Assembly (NCBI RefSeq): GCF_001238295.1
Contig: NZ_LGXZ01000014.1
Location: forward strand, 47,542 to 111,541
Direction of reading: 5' to 3'
DNA: 64,000 nucleotides
DNA from: Ruegeria sp. 6PALISEP08
GTDB lineage: Bacteria > Pseudomonadota > Alphaproteobacteria > Rhodobacterales > Rhodobacteraceae
Shown here: positions 48,632 to 57,661 of the stretch, piece after piece
Layout of the letters: each line of letters starts with the position of its first letter
Position numbering within the stretch: position 1 is the stretch's first letter
Notes under the pieces: generated by a model
Told to the model about the DNA's origin: nothing
Database searches by the model: none
Seen by the model: only the letters and a program-made list of their open reading frames with translations
Translations under genes and position numbers: made by a program

Positions 48632-50179
48632 TCAGTATGTCTGGTTCAACTCATCTGCTGCCGGTATTTCCCTCTCTCGGCGGGCGATATAGTCCAGAAG
48701 GGCTTCGTTTTTAGCGTCGTCCAGTTTGGGTTCTTGATATTCAGCCAGCAATTTCCGGGCATGTTTCAGGGCGCGCTCGGTGATTTCAACTTCACCTTCC
48801 GCCACCCATTGTTCGATTGAGTTGTTGTCGAATAGTTCCGGCATGAAGAACGCGGTCTGGAAGTTTTCCTGCGTATGCGGGTGACCCAGATAATGGCCGC
48901 CGGGGCCGACCTCCGGAACCGCTGCCAAAGCCTGATCGAAATCGTGCCATTTCGGACCCTCGGCCATGCGATAGGCCATCGCGCATTGTTCCGCGTCGAC
49001 GATGAATTTGGCGGTCGAGCAATGCATGCCCGCCTCGTTCCAGCCTGCCGAGTGCCAGATATAGTTCGCACCGGCATGCATGACGGCCTGTAGCGTGGTG
49101 GCAGATTCATAGCCTGCCTGCGCGTCAAACGTCTTGGCCCCGCCCAGCGTATTCGAGGTGCGCCATGGCACGTCATAGTACCGCGCCATCTGACCGATCA
49201 TGAAATTCATCAGGCTGATTTCAGGCGTACCTGCCATCGGCGCACCGGATTTCATCGACACGGTCGACAAATAATGCCCCCAAATTGCCGGGCAGCCCTT
49301 GCGAACCACCTGTGTGTAGGCCAGCGCCGACAGCGCCTCGGCGGTCAATTGTGCCACGGTTGCGGGCACCGAGGCGGGCGTGTTGGCACCACCCAGAACG
49401 AAGGGCGAGCACAATACCGGCTGGTTGCGGCGGCAGAAGGCACGCATGGCGCCCAGCATGGTTTCATCCCAGACCAGCGGGCTGTTGCCGTTGCAATTGC
49501 CGGTGGTGACAGGGTGGCTGTCGATGAACTCGTCGCCAAACAGGATGGCGCACATATCCATCACATCCTCGGCGTTTTTGGGCGAGGTTGTCATGCCCAT
49601 GAACATCTTGTCTGAATACTTCATCGACGAATAGGTAATGCGCAGATGGCGCTGGCTGATCGGGTGATCATACGGTTCGACAATATGGTGGGCCGAACTG
49701 TGCAGTGCGGGCATCATGTGCGACAGTTTGTGGAACATCGCCAGATCGTCCAACGTCGGGTTCCGGCGCACGTCATCCAGATCGCGCAAGAAGGGGGCCC
49801 CGGTCATCGGCACAAAAATTGAGTGCTTGCCGCCCAGCGCAAGGTTCTTTTGCGGATCGCGCGCATGGTACGTGAATTGCGCCGGAATGGTCGAAATCAG
49901 CTCGCGCACCATGTTGCGATCCAGATAGACCAGCTCTCCGTCAACTTTGGCGCCAGCTTTCTTCCAGTCTTCTAGCGCGATGGGGTCGCGAAACTGAACG
50001 CCGACGTTTTCCAGAATATCCATCGCGGCATTGTCGATGCGTTCGACCTGACTTCCGTCCATGACTTCACAGACAGGAATGCCCCGGGTCAGACCCGGCA
50101 GCATGGCAAAATTCGGAGCGGTACGTTGGGCGCGACGGGCGGAGCGTCCGCCGGACCGCGCGGCAGTACGAGTAGTCAA
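48632..50179 (-). CDS. MttB-family (non-pyrrolysine) methylamine/betaine methyltransferase
   Basis: The 515-residue protein matches trimethylamine:corrinoid methyltransferase-like MttB throughout (VEPYDHPISQRHLRITYSS, GNCNGNSPLVWDETM, GPGGHYLGHPHTQENFQTAFF). It has no in-frame amber codon, so it is of the non-pyrrolysine class, whose members demethylate quaternary amines such as glycine, proline or carnitine-type betaines. A TTG at 50,179 with GGAGG about 9 nt upstream is the best start. It heads the operon with HpbD-like and SDR genes. No corrinoid protein gene is nearby, so one must be supplied from elsewhere. Confidence 0.88.
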   Translation of the reverse strand: MTTRTAARSGGRSARRAQRTAPNFAMLPGLTRGIPVCEVMDGSQVERIDNAAMDILENVGVQFRDPIALEDWKKAGAKVDGELVYLDRNMVRELISTIPAQFTYHARDPQKNLALGGKHSIFVPMTGAPFLRDLDDVRRNPTLDDLAMFHKLSHMMPALHSSAHHIVEPYDHPISQRHLRITYSSMKYSDKMFMGMTTSPKNAEDVMDMCAILFGDEFIDSHPVTTGNCNGNSPLVWDETMLGAMRAFCRRNQPVLCSPFVLGGANTPASVPATVAQLTAEALSALAYTQVVRKGCPAIWGHYLSTVSMKSGAPMAGTPEISLMNFMIGQMARYYDVPWRTSNTLGGAKTFDAQAGYESATTLQAVMHAGANYIWHSAGWNEAGMHCSTAKFIVDAEQCAMAYRMAEGPKWHDFDQALAAVPEVGPGGHYLGHPHTQENFQTAFFMPELFDNNSIEQWVAEGEVEITERALKHARKLLAEYQEPKLDDAKNEALLDYIARREREIPAADELNQTY

Positions 50180-50406
50180 AGGGCAATCCTCCAATTTTCA
50201 AACAAATTGACGGATTCGCAGAGCGATCACCTCTCTGATTGCGATATGTGCTTGCAGGAAGCGACACTGGCCACATTCCGCGATTTTAGCTCGCGCAGCG
50301 CAAATGAACCTTTGTTTACCTTTCGTTAAGTGACCGGCTTCATAGTCAATCATGTGCATACATCTGCAACAGGTACCCGTATGGTTGTTTCGGGAGGGGC
50401 GCAGAA

Positions 50407-51876
50407 ATGCACCACATGACAGAGATGCTGATTGTTGGCGCCGGGTTTTCTGGGCTGACGATGGCGCTTGAGGCACGCAAACGCGGTATCAAGGATATCG
50501 CCATTCTGGAAAAAGCCGATGATATCGGTGGTACGTGGCGCGAAAACACCTATCCCGGTGTCGCCTGCGATGTGCCATCGCATCTGTATTCCATGGCGAC
50601 CCACCCTAATCCGCACTGGAGCCGCGCTTATGCCGAAGGCGCTGAAATTCAGGCCTACCTGAAGGATGTCGCGCAGCGAGAGGGGCTGTATGACCTGTGC
50701 CATTTCGGGCAGGAACTGAAATCGGCCAGATGGGATGGCGCGCGCTGGCAGGTTGAAACCGTCGACGGGCGGCTGTGGTCGGCCCGGTTTCTGGTTTCGG
50801 CCATCGGAGCGTTGCATCATCCCAGCATTCCAAATCTTCCCGGCGCGGACAGTTTTCCCGGCCCCTGTTTCCACTCGGCCCAGTGGGATCACGACGTTGA
50901 TCTAACTGGAAAACGCGTGGCGGTTGTGGGCAACGGGGCGTCGGCCGTTCAATTCGTACCAGAGATTGCCAAGGTTGCGCGTCACGTCACCATCTTTCAG
51001 CGCAGCGCGCCTTACGTCATGCCGCGCCCGGATGGCCCAATCGCGCCTTGGGTGCGCAAGCTCTATGCCCGCCTTCCCTTACTGCCGCGTATCCGGCGCA
51101 AACTGATTTTCATGTTTTTCGAGTTCCGCCACCGCGTATTCAGGGGAGAGGAACGGGCGATGAACTTTGCCCTAAAGATGTGGTGCAAATCGCTGGAGGG
51201 GGCGATTACCGACCCCGAAGAACGGCGTATTCTGACACCCGACTATCAGATTGGTTGCAAACGTATCCTCAGCTCGAACGACTGGTATCCAACCCTGGCC
51301 CGCGACAATGTCAGCGTTGTGCCAAAGGGTGTTGCCCGCATCGATGGGGATACTCTCATCGCGTCGGATGGCACTGAAGTCCAAGCCGATGCGCTGATCT
51401 GGGGCACCGGGTTTCACGTGACCAATGTGGTCGAGCGGCTGGACATCACTGGCGCAGATGGCGTGACACTACGAACAGCCTGGGCAGACGGTATGAACGC
51501 ACATCTGGGCACAGCAATTGCAGGCTTTCCTAATTTCTTTACTCTTCTGGGCCCGCATACAGGTCTGGGCCACAACTCGGTCGTGCTGATGATCGAGGCG
51601 CAGGTCGGTCATATCGGCCGCGTCCTAAGCGAGATGCAGCGTAAGGGGTTTCCCGCAATCACACCTGATGCAACGAAACAGGCGGGTTTCACGCAAGAGA
51701 TGCAGGACCGTCACGCCGACAGTGTCTGGCAGACTGGGGGATGTACATCCTGGTACATTGACGAAGACGGCAAGAACACGACTTTATGGCCAGGGACTGT
51801 TGGCGAATTTCAAGCGCGTATGGCACAGTCGGGATTGGAACAATACACCCTCGTTGGGCAGGAGCCAGCCAAATGA
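50407..51876 (+). CDS. Flavin-containing monooxygenase (Baeyer-Villiger type)
   Basis: The 489-residue protein has an N-terminal FAD motif LIVGAGFSGLTMALEARKRG, GGTWRENTYPGVACDVPSHLYS and a second nucleotide motif VAVVGNGASAVQFVPEIA. The fingerprint near ATG...FH is present as GTGFHVTNV. These are class B flavoprotein monooxygenase features, converting ketones to esters with NADPH and O2. It overlaps the hydrolase gene by 4 bp, and the hydrolase could cleave the ester product. It is divergent from the MttB operon with about 210 bp between. Confidence 0.88.
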   Translation: MHHMTEMLIVGAGFSGLTMALEARKRGIKDIAILEKADDIGGTWRENTYPGVACDVPSHLYSMATHPNPHWSRAYAEGAEIQAYLKDVAQREGLYDLCHFGQELKSARWDGARWQVETVDGRLWSARFLVSAIGALHHPSIPNLPGADSFPGPCFHSAQWDHDVDLTGKRVAVVGNGASAVQFVPEIAKVARHVTIFQRSAPYVMPRPDGPIAPWVRKLYARLPLLPRIRRKLIFMFFEFRHRVFRGEERAMNFALKMWCKSLEGAITDPEERRILTPDYQIGCKRILSSNDWYPTLARDNVSVVPKGVARIDGDTLIASDGTEVQADALIWGTGFHVTNVVERLDITGADGVTLRTAWADGMNAHLGTAIAGFPNFFTLLGPHTGLGHNSVVLMIEAQVGHIGRVLSEMQRKGFPAITPDATKQAGFTQEMQDRHADSVWQTGGCTSWYIDEDGKNTTLWPGTVGEFQARMAQSGLEQYTLVGQEPAK

Positions 51877-52874
51877 CACTTATTCTAAGCCTGATTGCAG
51901 CCTGTGTCATTTTTCTTCTGGCTATGGCTCTGTGGACCCGGCTGATTACGCGTCAGGGGCTTAGAACCGTGCCACAAATGGGCCAGATCGTGCCTGTGCA
52001 GGGCGGCAGCATCCACTATGTGGAAAAGGGCAATCCTGACGCACAAACGCTGGTCCTTATCCATGGTTTGGCGGGACAATTACAGCATTTCACCTACGCC
52101 TTGGCCGATCAACTGGCCGAAGAATACCACGTCATTGCGCTGGATCGTCCCGGCTGCGGATATTCAACCCGCGACACGGCAGAACTGGCACAATTGCCGC
52201 ATCAGGCGGCGATGATTGCCGAGTTTCTCGAGATCAAAGGGGGGGATCAGGCCGTACTGGTCGGGCATTCACTGGGCGGCGCGGTGTCGCTGGCGCTGGC
52301 TTTGGACCACCCCGAACGAATATCGGGGCTGGCGTTACTGGCCCCCGTGACGCACAGGCTGCCCGAAACACCGGTGATCTTTAAACCGCTCAATATCCGG
52401 TCAGAATGGCTGCGTAGCCTGATCGCCAACACAATTGCGGTGCCCATGGCCTCAAAAACAGCGCCGTACAGTCTGGGCGTGGCATTTGGCCCTGAAACCC
52501 CACCAAATGACTTTCTGGACCGTGCAGGCGGTGCGCTTGGGTTGCGCCCATCGGCCTTTGTCACGGCCTCGCAAGACGTTGCGGGGCTGGATGCCAGTTG
52601 CGATGCGCAGGTTGCCAGATATCCCGAACTGTCCGTGCCCGGGGGTATATTGTATGGCCGTCAAGACGCGCTCCTGTCCCCTGCCCTTCACGGGCCACCG
52701 ATGACCAAGTTTGGCCTGAGTTATGAAGAACTGGACGGTTTAGGGCATATGATCCTGATCACGGAACCAGAGATATGTGCGGCGTTTATCCGCAAGATGG
52801 TGAACGCCACGACCGCTTCGAAGCCGCCCAAGCAGAACCGGGTGCCTGATCCTTTGAAAGAAATCCCCAAGTAG
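51873..52874 (+). CDS. Alpha/beta hydrolase, membrane-anchored
   Basis: The 333-residue protein begins with one membrane helix (SLIAACVIFLLAMALW) and then an alpha/beta hydrolase fold: oxyanion LVLIHGLAGQ, nucleophile elbow VLVGHSLGGAVSL and the catalytic histidine in LDGLGHMI. ATG 51,873 overlaps the monooxygenase TGA. The pairing suggests successive ketone oxidation and ester hydrolysis. The natural substrate is unknown. Confidence 0.88.
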   Translation: MTLILSLIAACVIFLLAMALWTRLITRQGLRTVPQMGQIVPVQGGSIHYVEKGNPDAQTLVLIHGLAGQLQHFTYALADQLAEEYHVIALDRPGCGYSTRDTAELAQLPHQAAMIAEFLEIKGGDQAVLVGHSLGGAVSLALALDHPERISGLALLAPVTHRLPETPVIFKPLNIRSEWLRSLIANTIAVPMASKTAPYSLGVAFGPETPPNDFLDRAGGALGLRPSAFVTASQDVAGLDASCDAQVARYPELSVPGGILYGRQDALLSPALHGPPMTKFGLSYEELDGLGHMILITEPEICAAFIRKMVNATTASKPPKQNRVPDPLKEIPK

Positions 52875-52929
52875 CGTGATTTCCCTCTTGACCCTCACCG
52901 GCCCCTCGCTTACATCGCCTCTCACTCAA

Positions 52930-53006
52930 GGCGGAGTAGCTCAGTTGGTTAGAGCAGCGGAATCATAATCCGCGTGTCGGGGGTTCAAGTCCCTCCTCCG
53001 CTACCA
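52930..53006 (+). tRNA. tRNA-Met (anticodon CAT, elongator type)
   Basis: A 77-nt cloverleaf with acceptor GGCGGAG/CTCCGCT (one G-U), anticodon stem GCGGA/TCCGC with loop ATCATAA (CAT), T-loop TTCAAGT, and encoded CCA. CAT could also be a lysidine-modified Ile tRNA, but the sequence matches elongator tRNA-Met of Alphaproteobacteria. Mobile-element debris follows directly. Confidence 0.92.
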
Positions 53007-53182
53007 AAATCCCGCATGAAATACCTTAAAACAAAGGGGCTTTCATAGGCGACCGGGGCCAGAGCCCCATATAGACCCCCACATATTCCGCGTATGAATG
53101 GTATTCAAGGTTCCTCATAGCCGCTGTTGGTGATCTGACTTGCTTCCGAATTCGTTATCTCGTTGAGGAAGCGAGAGTTACG

Positions 53183-53475
53183 ATGCAAATCGATCCGCGC
53201 ACGTCCAAATTTGAGAAACGAGAATTGAGACGTGAGTGGGAGCATCCAAGGTGTATTGCATGTCTTGTAACTAAGGAATTGAGCGTTGAGCATCTGATAC
53301 CAGATGGCCTTGGAGGAATCCTCACGTCACGATTTCTTTGCGGGAATGCAACAGCCGATTTGGTTTCTCACTCGAAGCAGCGGCACGCCTCGCTCCTGAA
53401 CTCCGTAACCCACGGGTCAAATCCCAGGGCAGATGGCAAGAACATAAAGTTAAGTTATTATGTCAGCATTATTGA
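53183..53475 (+). pseudogene. HNH endonuclease, frameshifted and truncated
   Basis: The first frame reads CIACLVTKELSVEHLIPDGLGG and ends at FLCG, the first half of an HNH zinc site. One base is missing at about 53,346. The next frame then continues as CNSRFGFSLEAAARLAPELRN and stops at 53,475. Joined, it gives the expected C..C...EH...C..CN arrangement. The product would still be only about 97 residues, much shorter than typical members, so it is truncated as well as frameshifted, unless the missing base is a sequencing error. Confidence 0.65.
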
Positions 53476-53502
53476 CGTAAAAATGACGGTAATCACGGTT
53501 CA

Positions 53503-54039
53503 ATGACTCACGACGAGCCAAAGCCCAAACGCGGTCCAGACGGGAAGTTCCTACCAGGGCACAAACCGCCAAAGTCGCCCGGTCGACCACGAGGGTCGAA
53601 GGGCATTCAGGCGCGGGCATCTAAATTGGCAGGCGAACGTCTTGAACAAATGCTTGGACGCGCCACCGAAGTTATTTCTGACGAACTGGAAGATGGTAAT
53701 CCCACCATCGCGCAATGGCTCATCGACAGGGTTCGACCACCAGGACGATCCGACTATGTGCAACTGACTGAAGACATCAGCTTTGAAACCATCGAAGACA
53801 TCGTCGTTAGTTCAGAATGCATCGCCATGGCAGTTTCTCAAGGTGAAATCAGCTTGCAGGATTCTAAATGGCTGCAGGAAGCTCTGGGACGACACGTGCA
53901 GTTGAAAAGCATAGAGGAACTTTCTGTGCTTCGTGCTCAGGTTGAGAAGCTGCAACGAACCCGCAGCGGACCACAGGCTATGAACAAATCTCTAGTGCCG
54001 AAATGGGGCCGCTTACGTGAGACTTACAAGCATGACTAA
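53503..54039 (+). CDS. DUF5681-like protein of mobile-element origin
   Basis: The 178-residue protein starts with the low-complexity RGPDGKFLPGHKPPKSPGRP segment typical of DUF5681 proteins, which occur in phage and integrative-element cargo, often near terminase-like genes. The rest is helical (LAGERLEQMLGRATEVISDEL). It follows the HNH remnant by 27 bp. No phage structural genes are nearby, so this is probably leftover cargo. Confidence 0.65.
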   Translation: MTHDEPKPKRGPDGKFLPGHKPPKSPGRPRGSKGIQARASKLAGERLEQMLGRATEVISDELEDGNPTIAQWLIDRVRPPGRSDYVQLTEDISFETIEDIVVSSECIAMAVSQGEISLQDSKWLQEALGRHVQLKSIEELSVLRAQVEKLQRTRSGPQAMNKSLVPKWGRLRETYKHD

Positions 54040-54102
54040 CCGAAGTTGGATATGGTGTCAGATTAGTGTTATGTCTCGCAAGCTTGAATACTAGGCGAAC
54101 GA

Positions 54103-54315
54103 ATGGAACGGACAAATCCAATCTCTGACTTTGCGGCAGTTACGGCCTCGCTGAAAGCCGCTCGAGATGCTGAAGCGAGACTGGCAGTCGCCATTCGGCA
54201 TTCGGAGCAGATTGGTGCGCTTCCCCCTAAATTAATGTCCGCACGGCGAGAACTCTATGAAGCAAGCCGATTGCTGTCTTCAGCCATAGCAAACTTTAAA
54301 GAAAATGGCTCGTAA
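54103..54315 (+). CDS. Small helical hypothetical protein
   Basis: A 70-residue, alanine-rich, amphipathic protein (VTASLKAARDAEARLAVAIRH) of unknown function. It follows the DUF5681-like gene in the same debris region. Its ribosome site is not strong and no family is recognised. After it, about 275 bp contain no gene. Confidence 0.45.
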   Translation: MERTNPISDFAAVTASLKAARDAEARLAVAIRHSEQIGALPPKLMSARRELYEASRLLSSAIANFKENGS

Positions 54316-54591
54316 CAATGGCGACCAAAATTACTGCAGCCGACGACCACTAAGTTTATCAATGGCTGCTTAACGCGACAAAGCCGCCACCTTTGAAGAA
54401 TGCTCGAATGCCCGTTTCGAGCCCGACCTAAAACGCAAAGTTAAAGGCATGCTGCACTTGCATCCGGCAATTCGCAGTCCAGAGCGGACATCGCCATTTT
54501 CTCATCGAGCGGAAAGCGGTCGTTGCCTGCGATTACAAGCTAAAGATCCACAACGATTGAAAGCAGTCTAAAAAACGCAGGCAGTTGTGCC

Positions 54592-55842
54592 TCACAAGAA
54601 AAACTCTGCCCGCTTGACTACCCAGACCATAGCGATCAGGCTGGCGCATACCGCAACAGCTGCCCGCGAACCGGTCCAGATGCGACCCGGCTGCTTACGC
54701 AGAAACAGTACCAGCGGCCAGACCAGTAGCACGATCATCACTTGTCCTGCCTCGACACCGACATTGAAGGCCAGCAGGCTGTGCCAGACATTCGGTGCAT
54801 CGACGCGTAGGATCTGATGCAACATGAAGGAAAACCCAAACCCGTGCAGCAATCCAATGCCCGAAGTGATGGCGAAGGCTTTCAGATCACGGTGTCCCCG
54901 TTGAGGCGGTCGGACGGCCATAACGGCTGCGTAGATGATCGACACGGCAATCGCCAGCTCGACCGTCGGGATGAACCACACTCCGCTTGGAGCAAAGCCG
55001 AAGAACCCGAGGATCAATGTGACCGTGTGGCCAAGCGTGAAGCCGGTGACCCGAGCCAGTAGGCTGCGCAGGTTTAGCGCTCCGATGATCATACAAAGCA
55101 CGAATAGAAAATGATCTGGGCCTTCCAGTATGTGGCGGATGCCTTCGAAGAAAAAAGTAGACGCTGCCGCTGTTGCGGACCCTGATACTTTCACCTGATC
55201 GTGCATCAATCCCGTAGCGCGGTAGGTGCGAACCTCGTTGTTGTTATAGTCGAGGATCAGGTTCGCGGTATCCTCTTGCCCTGGTAGGCCGGGATTGGTG
55301 GTGTAGGACAGGCTGTAAGTATTGACTGCCCCGATGGCGTAGTGAAGGTGCAGGTCGATCATAACGTCACCGACATAGGTTTCGCCCATCTCGGGGGGAA
55401 ACACAGTGCCATCGGCCATTGCAGTTTGTGCCTCTGCAAGGGCGGCAAACCCCGGTTCAAACCCCAATGGATGGAGGGCTATGGCGACTACTGATGGCTT
55501 CTGGGCCTGGTCCTCTATGTATAGATTGAGGCCATCAGTTGTCAGTTCCGCCAATCCCCCCGGATCGCTGTGCAGAGCGCTTTGATCCAAATAGTGCATC
55601 AACACGCCAGCTTCGATCTGATTGTAGGTATAGGGCGCAGGGGTTGGTAAACCGTCTTTACCTTGAGGACCCACCAATTCGGCGACCACATAGGACATCG
55701 GCACGCGCAGATAAACGTCCAGACCATCTTCTGAATGCAGGACATGATGCACCCGCACGTTCTGGTTCAACTTGAAATGCGCAAGTGCTGGAGGAGTCAT
55801 TAAGCCGATAAGCAGGGCAATAACCAGGAATACAGGTCTCAT
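54592..55842 (-). CDS. HupE/UreJ-like membrane protein with a long periplasmic domain
   Basis: The 416-residue protein has a signal peptide (ALLIGLMTPPALA, cleavage near 21) and a periplasmic beta-rich domain (about 22-235). A C-terminal membrane part follows (about 236-410) with the HupE/UreJ motifs FEGIRHILEGPDHFLFVLC and GFTLGHTVTLILG, plus a later GLLHGFGFSF. The histidines in these helices resemble metal-site residues of Ni/Co permeases. It overlaps the preceding gene by 4 bp. A metal-uptake or metalloenzyme-linked role is inferred, not shown. Confidence 0.8.
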   Translation of the reverse strand: MRPVFLVIALLIGLMTPPALAHFKLNQNVRVHHVLHSEDGLDVYLRVPMSYVVAELVGPQGKDGLPTPAPYTYNQIEAGVLMHYLDQSALHSDPGGLAELTTDGLNLYIEDQAQKPSVVAIALHPLGFEPGFAALAEAQTAMADGTVFPPEMGETYVGDVMIDLHLHYAIGAVNTYSLSYTTNPGLPGQEDTANLILDYNNNEVRTYRATGLMHDQVKVSGSATAAASTFFFEGIRHILEGPDHFLFVLCMIIGALNLRSLLARVTGFTLGHTVTLILGFFGFAPSGVWFIPTVELAIAVSIIYAAVMAVRPPQRGHRDLKAFAITSGIGLLHGFGFSFMLHQILRVDAPNVWHSLLAFNVGVEAGQVMIVLLVWPLVLFLRKQPGRIWTGSRAAVAVCASLIAMVWVVKRAEFFL

Positions 55843-57650
55843 GTGTTTCCTCCTTCAGCTGCGCTACTGGCACGTGGTTTCGCTTCAAGGACTGTCAGGC
55901 CGGTCATGCGCCATCCGGTGTCGTGTTCGGCAACATCCAACAATGCGCGGTAGCTGATGACTCTCCGGTGCAGATGCCCCCAATGACCGCCGGACACATA
56001 AGCGTCCCAACGTGCCAAGATCTGGAGGCCCTCTTTTGCTTCTTGAACTGAGTCTGCAGTGATATCGTCGACGGCCTCGATGCGTGCCAGCGCGCCGGAC
56101 GGAAGTTCAATGGAAAGGCCTCGCCGCATCTCAGCGCCAACGTCCAGCCTATGTTCCTTCGACACGTACGAACCAAGGGAGGACTGAAAGGTTGCAGCGT
56201 CTGCACTCAGCATGGACACGCTCACATTCTGCAACAAACCATCGAGGATCTGGGTCGCTTGATCGCTATTAGGCGTTCCAGCCCACGGTAAACGCATGCT
56301 GTGCGTGGCTCCGCTGGACAGGAATGAAAGAATGAGAAGGATCGAAGACGGAGCCGTTAAAGCATAGCGCCGCCAGGACTGACTTTTGAACGCAAAAAGC
56401 GCGATCACACAGGCTATGGCCAGCAGTATAAACGATACGACAGGGACATCGAATTCTCTTCCAAGAGGGGCAATGATGGGTTTTGTCTCGGGGGTTGACC
56501 ACGACGTGAGGAAATTTGTCCATACCACTGTCGGGTCAGTGGAGGTCACTGTTTCCGGAACGCCTCCAGCTAGGTCGGTGACACGAATGGGAACGGGGCT
56601 GCCTCGTTCGGAGAACAGTTCCCATGTAAGACTTAGCTCCTCCGGCAGATCGACGTGAGGAAAACTCAGCACAGCACCGAACATAGCGGTGTTTCGTTCT
56701 GTGAACTGTTGAGCATCCAGAACCTTTAAACCTTGCAAGTTCAATTCGACCTGTTCCACCCGAATACTTGCAGGATGACGGCGCACACCATCGACAACCA
56801 AAGGATTTCTGTTTGCCAACACCTGCGCCGCAGCCTCTTTGATACTTGCAAGTTCCGTGGCGGTCAGGCTCTGTGCGTTGCCCAAACTTAGTTCAGTCCA
56901 CGCTTCAAGATCACGCAGGCGAAAGACGACCTCGTGCCGGACCTCCTTTGGTTCAACTGATATGAAAGACGTAATTGGCGCAGAACCATGGCGGGCAATC
57001 ACCCTGTTCTCGAATGCGGTGTACCAAGGGTCATCCCAGTCCAAAGCCAGCGTCTCGGTGGACGAAAGATAGCGATAGTCATTGATTGCGGTTTCGCCGT
57101 GCCATGACAGGAAGCCCATCGTAACCAGGGTCGTGCCATTGTCATTGTTGGGGGGCGCGAAGGAGATGCGTTCGGGCCGGCCAGCAAACGGGTATTCAAG
57201 CTCAGCGTATATGACTTCAGATGTTTGGGGGGCTGGTTTCGGAGGCTCCGGCATGCCAGCAGTACGAATGGGCATCGGGCGGTCTTTTCGTAGCCTGAGC
57301 TCCACCGTTTCAACGGTTGGCTCTAAGGCTGTCTCGCCGATCTTCACAACGAGTGCGGACATCGGATTTTCTGCAAGCAGACTGGGGTTCAACGAAACCG
57401 CTGCGTCCGCGACACTGGTCGGAAGGAAGGCGGCATAGTCCTTTAGGTCAATTTCCAATAACACCCGGACACGATCTTCGAAAACCCGAATCTCGGCGAA
57501 GTTGGGAGCGCTTTCAGCGCCATTTGTATTGAGATAGTCCGCCTGCACCGCCCCAACGCATAGCACTAACGTTCCCATGATTACCGACGCGCGTTGTAAG
57601 AGGCGGGAGGGGGCCGCCGCAAAGGCGGCCCAATCCAGTTTATGTCTCAT
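55839..57650 (-). CDS. Large exported/membrane protein of unknown function
   Basis: The 603-residue protein has a signal-like segment (SVIMGTLVLCVGAVQA), a long extracytoplasmic domain (to about 405) and two membrane helices (about 415-435 and 440-460). A final soluble domain (LLDVAEHDTGWRMTGLTVLEA) follows. No known family is recognised. It starts 11 bp after the MBL hydrolase and overlaps the HupE/UreJ-like gene, so it is part of the same three-gene operon. The ATG at 57,650 fits a GAGG site better than one 9 nt earlier. Confidence 0.7.
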   Translation of the reverse strand: MRHKLDWAAFAAAPSRLLQRASVIMGTLVLCVGAVQADYLNTNGAESAPNFAEIRVFEDRVRVLLEIDLKDYAAFLPTSVADAAVSLNPSLLAENPMSALVVKIGETALEPTVETVELRLRKDRPMPIRTAGMPEPPKPAPQTSEVIYAELEYPFAGRPERISFAPPNNDNGTTLVTMGFLSWHGETAINDYRYLSSTETLALDWDDPWYTAFENRVIARHGSAPITSFISVEPKEVRHEVVFRLRDLEAWTELSLGNAQSLTATELASIKEAAAQVLANRNPLVVDGVRRHPASIRVEQVELNLQGLKVLDAQQFTERNTAMFGAVLSFPHVDLPEELSLTWELFSERGSPVPIRVTDLAGGVPETVTSTDPTVVWTNFLTSWSTPETKPIIAPLGREFDVPVVSFILLAIACVIALFAFKSQSWRRYALTAPSSILLILSFLSSGATHSMRLPWAGTPNSDQATQILDGLLQNVSVSMLSADAATFQSSLGSYVSKEHRLDVGAEMRRGLSIELPSGALARIEAVDDITADSVQEAKEGLQILARWDAYVSGGHWGHLHRRVISYRALLDVAEHDTGWRMTGLTVLEAKPRASSAAEGGNT

Positions 57651-57661
57651 CTGTTCCATCC

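Noticed and set aside
48632..50179. Pyrrolysine-type MttB
   Set aside because: The frame contains no in-frame amber codon and no pylTSBCD genes are in the window.
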